Positions 32,933 through 42,500 of a stretch of 64,000 bases of DNA are shown piece by piece. The position numbers were made by a program, and so were the translations under genes. Position 1 is the stretch's first letter; each line of letters begins with the position of its first letter. The stretch is taken from contig NZ_LT840184.1 in NCBI RefSeq assembly GCF_900177425.1, positions 2,442,010 to 2,506,009 on the forward strand, in the 5' to 3' direction. Below the pieces are notes generated by a model. It did not search any database. It saw only the letters and a list, made by a program, of their open reading frames with translations, and was not told the origin of the DNA. This DNA comes from Paenibacillus uliginis N3/975 (GTDB taxonomy: Bacteria > Bacillota > Bacilli > Paenibacillales > Paenibacillaceae).

Positions 32933-34447
32933 CTACAAAAACGTGTGCACCTTATTCCTTTCACGGAACTCTGACGGATAGCATCCGGTATATTCTGTGA
33001 ACAGCTTCGTGAAATGGCGCGGGCTGTAATAACCAACGGCTTCGGCAACCTCCTGCACTTTGAGATGGGGCTCCTTAAGCAGGAGCTCCTTCGCTTTCAG
33101 CATTCTCGTTTCGGTTACGTATTTTAGAAAGGTACTGCCGTGCTTTTTATGGAACAAAGAGCTTAAATAGTTAGGCGTCACATGGAACATATCCGCGATT
33201 TGCTTGATTCCGATGTCATGCATATACTGCTGCTCCACATAAGCGATCACTTGCTGCACGATATCTTTGGACGAATTGTCGTGTCGCGAAGCCTGGGATA
33301 ACATGCGATCGCCATGATTTTTCAAAAGAGCAAACCAGCTTGCCTGATCCACGCACGTTCCCGGCTCTAACGTGATGCCGAGCGAACGTGAAATATATTC
33401 ATGAATACGGCGCCATAGGTGTTGATCCGCAGAGAGTGCCCCGTTCCATTCTTTCTCCATGCAATCGACAGCTTTTAGGTATCCAAGATAGTCTTCCCGG
33501 CGGAATAATCGGCGTAGATTATCTACGTGAGTGCTTATAGGAAGACACTCGGCTCGTTCAATTATTGTGCTTAACTCACTTAGCGGATAGACTCCTCCAA
33601 TCGGGAACAGCACGCGTAGGGAAGAGACTCGCTGCAGTTCTTCGATCTGCCCCACCATCGTTTGCAGATTCGAACACTCCTCTAATTGTATCGTCGTAAT
33701 TGCACGGGAAGCGGCAAGCTGATCCTGAAGCAAATGCTTCACGGTTCTCTCCATCTTCTGCTGCAGCTCTAGCGCTTGATGATGGTGCAAAGCCGGCCAT
33801 GCCCACAATATCGCGGGTTGGCCGCCCGGAAGCGACATTGCCAAGGAATAAAGACTGTTAGTAAGAGATTGATTATGGATCAGGCTGCGCAAGGTTTCGA
33901 TGAATCGTTGTTGTCGTTCATGTTCTTCATGATCGCATAGGAAATCATCGAAATAGAACACACTTGCTTTGCAATGCAGCGTTTCAAGTAAATGATCGCC
34001 CTGGCTGACCCCACTTCTGCCCTGAATACTCGAAACAATCGCATGTTCGATCTGACGGCTACGTTCCATGATGTGCGCATCATGCAGCTCTTGTACGTGG
34101 GTCAAGCTGTCGTGGACTTCTTCCAGACTGATCGGCTTTAGCAAATAGTTGCACGCCCCAAGGCGTATCGCCTCTCGCGCATATTGGAACTCCGAATAGC
34201 CGCTTAAAATAATCCATTTGGTATGAGGGGACACTGTTTTGCCATGAGCGATTACTTCCAAGCCGTTCAGCTTCGGCATTCGAATATCAACGAATACAAG
34301 ATCGGGCTGCCGCTCGGTTACGAAACGAATCGCTTCTTCACCGTTACGGGCTTCCCCGATGACGTGGACAGGCATGCCCAGTTCGTCCAGCATGCTTCTC
34401 AGGCTGGCTCTGATCAAGCTTTCATCGTCTGCAACTAAGATATTCAT
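32933..34447 (-). CDS. YesN-type response regulator (receiver plus AraC-type HTH)
   Basis: 504 residues. Receiver domain 1-120 with acidic DD pair (LVADDESLI), phospho-acceptor Asp54 in LVFVDIRMPKLNGLEV, Ser in ILSGYSEF and Lys in YLLKPIS. A middle region of about 270 residues is of the kind seen in YesN proteins. The C-terminal AraC domain (about 400-500) has IKQIADMFHVTPNYLSSLFHKKHGSTFLKYVTETRM and VAEAVGYYSPRHFTKLFTEYTGCYPSEFR. Start overlaps the sensor-kinase stop by 4 bases. It probably controls the divergent ABC transporter and GH101-like genes. Confidence 0.93.
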   Translation of the reverse strand: MNILVADDESLIRASLRSMLDELGMPVHVIGEARNGEEAIRFVTERQPDLVFVDIRMPKLNGLEVIAHGKTVSPHTKWIILSGYSEFQYAREAIRLGACNYLLKPISLEEVHDSLTHVQELHDAHIMERSRQIEHAIVSSIQGRSGVSQGDHLLETLHCKASVFYFDDFLCDHEEHERQQRFIETLRSLIHNQSLTNSLYSLAMSLPGGQPAILWAWPALHHHQALELQQKMERTVKHLLQDQLAASRAITTIQLEECSNLQTMVGQIEELQRVSSLRVLFPIGGVYPLSELSTIIERAECLPISTHVDNLRRLFRREDYLGYLKAVDCMEKEWNGALSADQHLWRRIHEYISRSLGITLEPGTCVDQASWFALLKNHGDRMLSQASRHDNSSKDIVQQVIAYVEQQYMHDIGIKQIADMFHVTPNYLSSLFHKKHGSTFLKYVTETRMLKAKELLLKEPHLKVQEVAEAVGYYSPRHFTKLFTEYTGCYPSEFRERNKVHTFL

Positions 34448-36180
34448 GATGCATTCTCCTCCTTAGGGATTTTGATTGCAATGCATGTGCCGATTCCGAG
34501 CTCGCTGTTCACGGTTAATGTTGCTTTCGGGAAGACTTGCTGCAATCTTGCCCTTACGTTGGCGAGGCCGACATGCGATTGAGAATGTGACGCGTTCGGA
34601 TCGAAGCCGACGCCGTCGTCACGCACTTCGATGCATATTTGCGCGTTGCCGTCCTCGCTTGCTATCAATGCGGATATATAAATGGCATGCTCTTGATCAT
34701 CGGGTTCAACTCCATGGATAATCGCGTTCTCCAATAGAGGTTGAATAAGCAATTTCGGAATACGGAACTGGGCAGTCTCCGTGTCATGATGAATCTGGAT
34801 CGTCAGCCTATCCTGGAAGCGAAGCTGCTGCAGTAATGCATATTTTGTTAAAAAATTGAATTCCTGTTCGACCGTTGTCCATTGATTCTCCTCCAGGATG
34901 TAACGAAGCATGCCGCTCAGCGAAATAATGGCGCTCTCCAGCTTCTTTTTGTCTCCAATGCGGTTCAACCCGATAAAGCCGGACAGCACGTTGTATAGAA
35001 AATGGGGCTGAATTTGCGATTGCAAGGCTCGATATTCTGCATTTCGCTGTGCCAGCACCGCTTTATATTCCCGGTTGATTAATTCGTCCAGTTGCATGAC
35101 CATCTTGTTTAATGACTGTCCGAGATAGGAAAGTTCGTCCGATCCCTCCCCTTCGTAGCGTGCTTGCATATTCCCATTGCGTACTTTGGTCATTACTGCC
35201 TTCATTTGAGCGATCGGCTTGACGATCCATTGCGAGGAGTAAAGAAAAATAAAGAAAGTGACGAAGAGTCCTCCAATCGATATCAAAACCGCCGTGATGT
35301 ACATCCAGCGTACTTTCTGTTGTATCTCCTCATTGGATAAAAACACGGTAATTTCCCAATTTGCCGGTTTGATGGTTTGAGAAACGGTAACGTATCCGGT
35401 TTCTTGTGCGTTGGGGGTTCCTCTCGCTCGAAGCTGCTTGATCATTTCATCGGTCAGCGGCTTGCCCGCATAGATCACATTTTTTCTTTCATCTACGATC
35501 GCGACAACTGAACTGACGTTAAATTGAATATCCTTCGTTATTTTCTCGAGTACATTCGTATCCGCATCGGCCGATATGACGGCGAGCGGTTGTCCGGAAT
35601 CCGGATTTTTGATTAAACGGGATACGGAAAACACTTGGATGTCTGAGGGGTTGGTCAAGTAAGTTTGCGGGTGGGAACTGATGAACGCGACTTTCCCGTT
35701 TTTTTCTATGGCTTGTTGATACCATGATTCGTCCTGGAATGGAAAGTTCGGTATGAGGTCGATGCTATTGTTTTTAGTCGTTAAATATGGCTTTCCGTTC
35801 ATCGTAATCATGAGCGTACTGAGAATATCTTTGCGAGTGTTAATTAAATAGTTGGGCAGCGTTCCTTTTAAAGCACGATCCGTCTGCAGTTTCGTGTATG
35901 CGCTTGCAGAATCGTATACATTGTCGGCAATGATTTTAAGCGACTGAATGACATTATCGTTCAAATAGGGAGAGGCCGTCAACCGCTCCAAATCATCCAA
36001 ATAGGTTTCAATATTGCCGGCTACGGCATGGAGTGTTCCTTCGGTTAGCTTCTCCGTATCTTTGGTGAGCACATATTGGGCGTAGAAGGGGAGTGCAAAA
36101 GCCAAGATGGAAAATGGAGTGACAATGGTCAGAGCATACACTAGCGTGAGCTTCGAGCGTAGAGACTTGAACGTGACCAT
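34444..36180 (-). CDS. YesM-type sensor histidine kinase
   Basis: 578 residues. N-terminal membrane helix (about 12-33), extracellular Cache-like sensor (about 35-285), second helix (about 293-315), HAMP region (WIVKPIAQMKAVMTKVRNGNMQARYEGEG), phospho-acceptor His in LQSQIQPHFLYNVLSGFIGL and ATPase with LLIQPLLENAIIHGVEP, EVRDDGVGF and LANVRARLQQVF. This is the typical kinase beside carbohydrate ABC transporters in Paenibacillus. Divergent from the binding-protein gene at 36371. Confidence 0.93.
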   Translation of the reverse strand: MVTFKSLRSKLTLVYALTIVTPFSILAFALPFYAQYVLTKDTEKLTEGTLHAVAGNIETYLDDLERLTASPYLNDNVIQSLKIIADNVYDSASAYTKLQTDRALKGTLPNYLINTRKDILSTLMITMNGKPYLTTKNNSIDLIPNFPFQDESWYQQAIEKNGKVAFISSHPQTYLTNPSDIQVFSVSRLIKNPDSGQPLAVISADADTNVLEKITKDIQFNVSSVVAIVDERKNVIYAGKPLTDEMIKQLRARGTPNAQETGYVTVSQTIKPANWEITVFLSNEEIQQKVRWMYITAVLISIGGLFVTFFIFLYSSQWIVKPIAQMKAVMTKVRNGNMQARYEGEGSDELSYLGQSLNKMVMQLDELINREYKAVLAQRNAEYRALQSQIQPHFLYNVLSGFIGLNRIGDKKKLESAIISLSGMLRYILEENQWTTVEQEFNFLTKYALLQQLRFQDRLTIQIHHDTETAQFRIPKLLIQPLLENAIIHGVEPDDQEHAIYISALIASEDGNAQICIEVRDDGVGFDPNASHSQSHVGLANVRARLQQVFPKATLTVNSELGIGTCIAIKIPKEENAS

Positions 36181-36292
36181 AACGGATCAACCTCCTTCAT
36201 TCTTGTATAAAGGATAGGTACACTCCGCAGGTAAGTCAATACGAAAATCGATAGTGTAGAAATGAGCGGTGCAATCGTAGGTTTGCAGCATA

Positions 36293-36306
36293 TGAAAGCG
36301 CAATCA
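36293..36306 (+). promoter_or_regulatory. Candidate CcpA (cre) site upstream of the sugar transporter
   Basis: TGAAAGCGCAATCA matches the cre consensus TGWNANCGNTNWCA with one mismatch, 65 bases before the binding-protein start. Confidence 0.5.
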
Positions 36307-36370
36307 TTAATGATATCGTTAGGACTGAAATGATGGAATAACATACAACTTTATAGCAAGGGGGATACGG

Positions 36371-37690
36371 ATGAGACAGATGAATGGGTTCAAAATGCTT
36401 ACGATTCTTGTTATCGCTGCATTTCTGCTCGCAGCTTGCGGTACATCGAGTACAGGGGGCGACGCGGCGGGAGGAAAGACATCCAATAGCGATTCGGGTC
36501 AAACAACGGGGAATGATGGAAATGCCAAGGTAAATCTAACCGTCATGACCAACGTTGTCGGTGAACCCGCGAAAGTGCTGCAGGATATTGCAAACAAATT
36601 CATGCAGGAGAATCCGGAAATTAAAGTGGATTTCAGCGCGCCGGGTGCCGAGTACGAGAACATTATGAGGATGAAGATGGCGTCCAACGAGCTGCCGGAT
36701 GTGTTCGCTACGCACGGCTGGGCCAAGGTTCGCTACGGTGCGTATTTAGCCGATCTGAAAGACGAGGAATGGGCAGGCAAGTTGAGCGCCACAATCAAGC
36801 CGTCCGTGACCGACGAGCAGGGGAAAGTGTTTGTGCTGCCGATGGACGAGGACAAGGGGAGTCCCGTATACAATGCTGCAGTGCTTGAGAAGTATGGCAT
36901 ACAGGTTCCAATGACATGGGACGAGTTGATGAAGGCTGCTGAAGATATCAAAACGAAAAGTGGCGGAGAAGTGGTCCCTATTCATATTGGAGGAGCGGAT
37001 TCATGGCCGATTGGGCAATTTTTCGATTTCTATGCGACATCGGTCTTTATAAGCCCGGAGAAGAATGATGCTGCGCAGCTGCTGGACGGCACATTCGATT
37101 GGAATCGCTTCGACGCCCTGCCGCAAATGTTCTTATCCTTGCAGGAGAAGGGGTACTTAAACAAGGATGTCCTGACAGCCAAATATAGCGATTCCGCGAA
37201 GGCTTTCGCCGAAGGAAAGGCGGCATTCGGCATCTATGGCCCGTTCCTTATTGAAGAAGCGAAGAAGTTCAACCCTGATTTGAAAGCAGGCTTGATGCCG
37301 ATCCATTCAGTCGTGGCGGGCGATGCTCCAACCTTGGTTGGAGGGGAGAAGACGACATGGGGAGTATGGAAGGATTCCCCGCACAGTGAAGCGGCCCGGA
37401 AATTCGTCGCTTACTACGCCAAACCGGAGAACGTCGCTTTAGTTTCGGCCTCGAATGCGCTTCCTCCCGGAATTGACGGCGTATCGATCGCTGCAGGCGA
37501 CTTAACGGCCGACTTTGAAAAGTATAAAGATTTGCGAGTGTTCCCGTACTTTGATCGAGTGTACTTGCCGAACGGGATGTGGGATGTCATGTGCAAAAAT
37601 GGCCAGGATTTGTTGGCAGGAGGCATTACGCCTCGCGAATTTTCGGAAAACATGAAAAAGGAATACGAAAGATTGCGGGCTGCTCAATAA
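36371..37690 (+). CDS. Carbohydrate ABC transporter substrate-binding lipoprotein
   Basis: 439 residues, family 1 extracellular solute-binding protein. Signal peptide with lipobox LLAACG (Cys23), a Gly/Ser/Thr linker, then LTVMTNVVGEPAKVLQDIANKFMQENPEIKVDFSAPG, the usual opening of this family, and GKAAFGIYGPFLIEEA plus AARKFVAYYAKPENV near the C-terminus. Captures an oligosaccharide outside the membrane for the two permeases that follow. GGGGG lies 7 bases before the ATG. No ATPase gene is present; an MsmX-type shared ATPase is usual for such systems. Confidence 0.93.
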   Translation: MRQMNGFKMLTILVIAAFLLAACGTSSTGGDAAGGKTSNSDSGQTTGNDGNAKVNLTVMTNVVGEPAKVLQDIANKFMQENPEIKVDFSAPGAEYENIMRMKMASNELPDVFATHGWAKVRYGAYLADLKDEEWAGKLSATIKPSVTDEQGKVFVLPMDEDKGSPVYNAAVLEKYGIQVPMTWDELMKAAEDIKTKSGGEVVPIHIGGADSWPIGQFFDFYATSVFISPEKNDAAQLLDGTFDWNRFDALPQMFLSLQEKGYLNKDVLTAKYSDSAKAFAEGKAAFGIYGPFLIEEAKKFNPDLKAGLMPIHSVVAGDAPTLVGGEKTTWGVWKDSPHSEAARKFVAYYAKPENVALVSASNALPPGIDGVSIAAGDLTADFEKYKDLRVFPYFDRVYLPNGMWDVMCKNGQDLLAGGITPREFSENMKKEYERLRAAQ

Positions 37691-37764
37691 AGCAGAATGA
37701 TAAGGAAATGGCCTGCGGGTTGCTTGCCTTCCTGCGGGCTAATTTAACACCTAGGAGGGAGCGT

Positions 37765-38709
37765 ATGGCTAGAAGTCTGTCAGGGGTTGATTCCTCGCGA
37801 GGAGGAATTGCGCAATCGCAATCCAACTTTGTAGTCAGATGGATTTATTCTGCCGGAATACTCAATTTGATGTACGTCCCGGCATTACTGTTATTCGCCG
37901 TTTTCATCTTTTACCCGCTTATTCAAGGAATTAAAATTTCCTTCACCAACTGGGATGGCTACTCCCAGAGTTACGCTTGGGTAGGATTGGAAAAGTACCG
38001 GCTTATGTTTTCGGACCAAAAGATTCTGCAGACGATTCAGAACACGTTCATTTACGGATTCGGCAGCACTCTATTTCAAAATGTGATGGGCCTGGCTTAC
38101 GCCTTGTTTCTGGATCAGAAAATAAGAGGGAAAGGCCTTGTCCGAATGATCGTGTATCTCCCCGTCATTATCAGCCCTTTAATTATGGGTTATATCAGCT
38201 ACTTCTTCTTCCAATATGACGGCGGCGCATTGAATGATGCAATGGGTCTGTTCGGCGGGGAGGCCGTCGATTGGCTGGCGAACGGATCGCGTGCCGTATG
38301 GATGATCACCTTGGTCAACACCTATCAGTACATGGGAATCGCGATGATTATTTTTTTAGCAGGGCTGCAATCCATATCAAGGGAGTACTACGAAGCGGCC
38401 AATATCGATGGGGCTGGCTGGTGGAGCCGATTCAGGGGGATTACCCTTCCGCTGCTGATGCCGGCGATTACGATCAATATCGTGCTCAACCTCATCGGAG
38501 GCTTGAAACTATTCGATGTCATTGTGGCCATGACGAACGGTGGGCCGGGTTATGCGACGCAGTCTCTGTCCACGATGATGTACAATTTGTACTTCGCCCG
38601 TCAGGATGCAGGATATGCGGCAGCGCTTGGGAACTTCATGTTCGTCATTATCGCTGTCATCAGCATAACGGCTCTCGTGCTGCTGCGTCGAAAGGAAGTG
38701 GATGCATGA
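37765..38709 (+). CDS. Carbohydrate ABC transporter permease (MalF/UgpA type)
   Basis: 314 residues, six membrane helices. Seen: LLLFAVFIFYPLIQGIKISFTNWDG (helix 1), WVGLEKYRLMFSD, and the EAA loop EYYEAANIDGAGWWSRFRGITLPLLMPAI that contacts the ATPase. ATG 37765 follows AGGAGGGA. The open frame running back to 37579 overlaps the binding-protein gene in another frame and is not real. Stop overlaps the next permease in ATGA. Confidence 0.94.
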   Translation: MARSLSGVDSSRGGIAQSQSNFVVRWIYSAGILNLMYVPALLLFAVFIFYPLIQGIKISFTNWDGYSQSYAWVGLEKYRLMFSDQKILQTIQNTFIYGFGSTLFQNVMGLAYALFLDQKIRGKGLVRMIVYLPVIISPLIMGYISYFFFQYDGGALNDAMGLFGGEAVDWLANGSRAVWMITLVNTYQYMGIAMIIFLAGLQSISREYYEAANIDGAGWWSRFRGITLPLLMPAITINIVLNLIGGLKLFDVIVAMTNGGPGYATQSLSTMMYNLYFARQDAGYAAALGNFMFVIIAVISITALVLLRRKEVDA

Positions 38710-39512
38710 AGGCTATTAAATATATCGCTGCCTTGATCATCCTGATCATCCACAGCATCCCTTTTTACATTTTAGTCAATCTGTCCTTTAAGCCGATCGA
38801 GGATACGAGCAGTAAATGGATGCCTTCGTCGTCTCTTCATTTCGAGAATTTCATTCATGCATGGAAGGATGCCCAGCTGGGTCGAGCCGTATTGAACAAT
38901 GGGATCGTTACGCTGCTTGCGGTCATTCTCGTGGTGCTTATCGGAGCGTGTGCTTCCTATCCGCTTGCCCGCCATGCAACGAGATGGAACCGGTTCGTTT
39001 ATACGCTCTGTATCTCATGCTTGATCGTACCGGCGCTGACGATTCTCGTACCTTTGTACAAATTTATCGTAGACGTCGGCGGGATCAATACATACTGGGC
39101 AATCATACTGACGCAAGTTACGTTTTCGCTTCCGATGACGATTTTCTTGTTTACCGGCTTTGTGAGCACCGTTCCGAGGGAGCTGGATGAAGCAGGGCTG
39201 ATCGATGGCTGCAGCCGGTACGGCATTTTTTTGAGGATTATATTTCCTTTGTTGAAGCCGATAACGGCTACTGTCGTCATTTTGATCGGGGTTCAGGTAT
39301 GGAACGACTATCAGTTCTCCGTATTCTTCTTGCAGAAAAAAGAGATGATGACGATTCCGGTTGCTTTGTCGGGGTTCGTCTCGCAATTCCACAGCAATAT
39401 TAGCTCAGTCGCCGCAGGATGCTTTATCGGGATGCTGCCGCTTACCGTCGTTTATCTGTTTCTGCAAAAGTATTTCGTGAAAGGAATGGTAGAGGGAGCA
39501 ATTAAGGGGTAG
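38706..39512 (+). CDS. Carbohydrate ABC transporter permease (MalG/UgpE type)
   Basis: 268 residues, six membrane helices. Seen: LVNLSFKPIED in the first loop, YPLARHATRWNR, and the EAA loop ELDEAGLIDGCSRYGIFLRIIFPLLKPI. Start is the ATG overlapping the previous stop by 4 bases; the longer frame from 38271 is a shadow of the upstream permease. Pairs with the preceding permease as the membrane channel. Confidence 0.94.
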   Translation: MKAIKYIAALIILIIHSIPFYILVNLSFKPIEDTSSKWMPSSSLHFENFIHAWKDAQLGRAVLNNGIVTLLAVILVVLIGACASYPLARHATRWNRFVYTLCISCLIVPALTILVPLYKFIVDVGGINTYWAIILTQVTFSLPMTIFLFTGFVSTVPRELDEAGLIDGCSRYGIFLRIIFPLLKPITATVVILIGVQVWNDYQFSVFFLQKKEMMTIPVALSGFVSQFHSNISSVAAGCFIGMLPLTVVYLFLQKYFVKGMVEGAIKG

Positions 39513-39550
39513 AGGACAATATCAATCATGATCGAAAAAGGGGGCGTATT

Positions 39551-42500
39551 ATGTTCAGAAATAAATCGGGTTCACTGTTCATATCATTATGTCTTGTTAT
39601 TTCAATGATGCTAGGGGTGTTTGCAACTGGTGAGGCAGTTCAAGCGCAAGTTGCAAGCGGGAATGACAATCCGCTCGTGTCTATTCGGCTGACGGCTGCT
39701 GAAACGAATATGCCATTGGACGGCGTGACGCAATTACAGGTGATTGGTAAGTTGAAAGACGGCAGTGAGATTGATTTGAGCCATGATTCGAAGGCAACGA
39801 TCGAATATAGTGCTCCTGCTGAAATGTTCACGATTGGGAAAGATGGCGAAGCAAGGGCGGGAACGCATGATGTAGGCGATGTCGAGATAGGGGTGAAGGT
39901 ATCGAGAGAAGGCGGTATTTTTACGGATAAGCTGACGATGACCATCAAGCCTAAACCTGCACGGCCATTTTTGCGAGATTATGCAAGCACTCTAACGATG
40001 AAGCTCTACTTGGGGGACAACGGAAATATTGAACTAACATTGGATGAAGCACTTGATGCAATTAAGGAGATGGATCAATTGACGCGCGGCATGCCGAAGA
40101 TTATTTATTTGGTTGGCTGGCAGCACGACGGTCATGATTCGAAATATCCGGATTGGAATGTCGTAAACCCCAAGTTAAAGCGAGCTGGGGATGAAACGGC
40201 GCTGGACAGCATGAAATGGTTTATGGATGAGGCTGAGAAGTATAATACGACCATCAGCTTCCACATTAATATGACGGATGCGTACATGGACAGTCCGCAG
40301 TGGAAGGAATTCGTCGACAAGGATTTGATCCGCAAAGAAGAGAACGGGGATTTAATAAAAGGCGGCCACTGGGTAAGCGGCCAAAGCTATCGTATTAATC
40401 TGACGCGCGCATGGGAGGCAGGCGTGTTTCAGCGCAACATTGATGATTTGCTTGCTGGAATTCCGCAGCTGCTGCGCGGAAGAACGATCCACATCGATGC
40501 ATTCGTAACAAGCCCGACGGAGCTGCAGGTTCCGGATGGGTATGCGGACCCTTATCATAAGACTACGTATCGTCAGGAGACGGAGACACAGAAGGAGATT
40601 ATGCGATACTGGCGCGAGAGTGGAATGGACGTTACGAGTGAATATTTCCATGCCTACCGCGTCGATCCGCTTTTTGGTCTGCAGCCGATGGCTTGGTGGG
40701 CGGATTGGCGGTCGATCGATAGCCAGTTGAAGCTGCCGGCCGCTTTAGCTGTAGGCGGTAAAGGAGGGGATGAACTGTTCGGCACGAGCATGCATGGCGA
40801 AGATATTGTGAGAAAAGACAAGGTGAAGCTGACGGGATTTTTGCGGGAATTCAGCAATACGACATTGATATGGCAATATCTTAATCAGTTTGATCGCCTC
40901 TCTTATGATAGCAGTACCAACACCGTGCATTTTTCAGATAATGTTACAAGCTCTAAGCAGGAAGGCAAACGGATCGTGAAACAAGGCGATGTCCTTATTG
41001 CAGACGGAACAAATATGTTCGTGCCTGCGTTATGGCGCAATGATAAACTGGAAATCATGGCATACAGTCAGGATGGATACACGGACAAAAGTTGGAAGCT
41101 ACCGGCGGATTGGGCTGCCGTGCAAGCTGTCGATGTATATGAAATCGGGTTGGGACTGCCCAGATTAATGACAAGAGGTATGACTGTTGTCGACGGGACA
41201 GTTACATTATCCATGCCACCCGGTACGGGGGTATATATCGCACCAGCATCTACCGATCCTTTGGATCCAATACAGGATATCGCTGCGGGAATCAAGACGG
41301 TTCCGGCCCCTGCGAAGGATGCGATCCGCTTAACGCTCCCTACGGTTCCCGAAGGCTATGAAATTCAGCTACTCGAATCCAAACGCCCGAACATCATTGA
41401 TCATACCGGAAAAATAACGCCGACGACGCAAGAGGAAGAAGTCCTCCTCGTATTCCAAGTGAAGCGTACGGCAGATGGCGTTTTTACTCATACGGCTGCA
41501 ATACCGGTCATCGTGCCGCCGGGAAGCGCAACGAATATAAAATATGTATATGATCCGAAGGATGCTATTTTAACGGGGAATACGCTGCTGAGAAGCAATG
41601 ACCGTTTTATGACGGGAAGTGTACTCGGATTTGTTGGCGGCGAAGCTGGAAATAACAATACCGCAGTGTTTCAAAATATAAAAGTGCCTGGCGATGGTGT
41701 CTATGATTTGCAGATCGAATATGCAACTGCGGAACCCCGTTCCGTGTTCGTCCGCGCGAATGAGGAAGAAGGCATTGAAGTGCCGCTGACGGGAACGAAT
41801 TGGAATACAGCGTTGCATAAAACGATCCAGATTGAGCTTAAGAAAGGTCTGAACACGATTACCTTGTATAATCCTGCAAAATATGCACCAGATATGGGAG
41901 CCATTACGGTGATGTCCATCAGTCCGCATACGATTGCCGAAACGATCACTGCGATTCAACCTCCGGCGAAGAACGACAAGGTGTTAACACTCCCTGCTGT
42001 ACCGCCTGGTTTCACCATCGCGATCAAGTCAACGGATAACGAAGCAATCATTAATTCAGATGGAACCATAGTATCTCCAGCCGCTGATGAGACGGTGCAT
42101 CTCATTCTGGAAGTGACAAGGAGCTATGACGGCACGACAGCTGAGACTCCACCTATCCCCGTGCTCGTGCCAGGTAAGTCTCGCATTACAAGTCTAGCGT
42201 CGGTAAGTGTAAGCACGGTCGTCGGAATGCCACCGGTTATGCCTTCGGTCGTGACGGCCACGTATTCTGATCTAACAACAGCAGAAGTACCTGTTGTATG
42301 GGACGTGATTGATGCAGACCAGTATGCAAAGGCAGGGACATTTACGGTAAGCGGGGTGGTTGCAGACACCGATCTTCAAGCAGTGGCTACCGTTACTGTA
42401 ACGAACGAACCGGTAGAGACGCCTTATATTACGAAGCTTGCGCCGGTATTTGTGAATACCGTCGTCGGTACGCCACCGGTCATGCCATCAGTCGTGACGG

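Noticed and set aside
37579..37764. N-terminal extension of the first permease
   Set aside because: It overlaps the end of the binding-protein gene in another frame; a strong ribosome site precedes ATG 37765.
38271..38705. N-terminal extension of the second permease
   Set aside because: It is a shadow of the first permease; the ATGA overlap at 38706 marks the true start.
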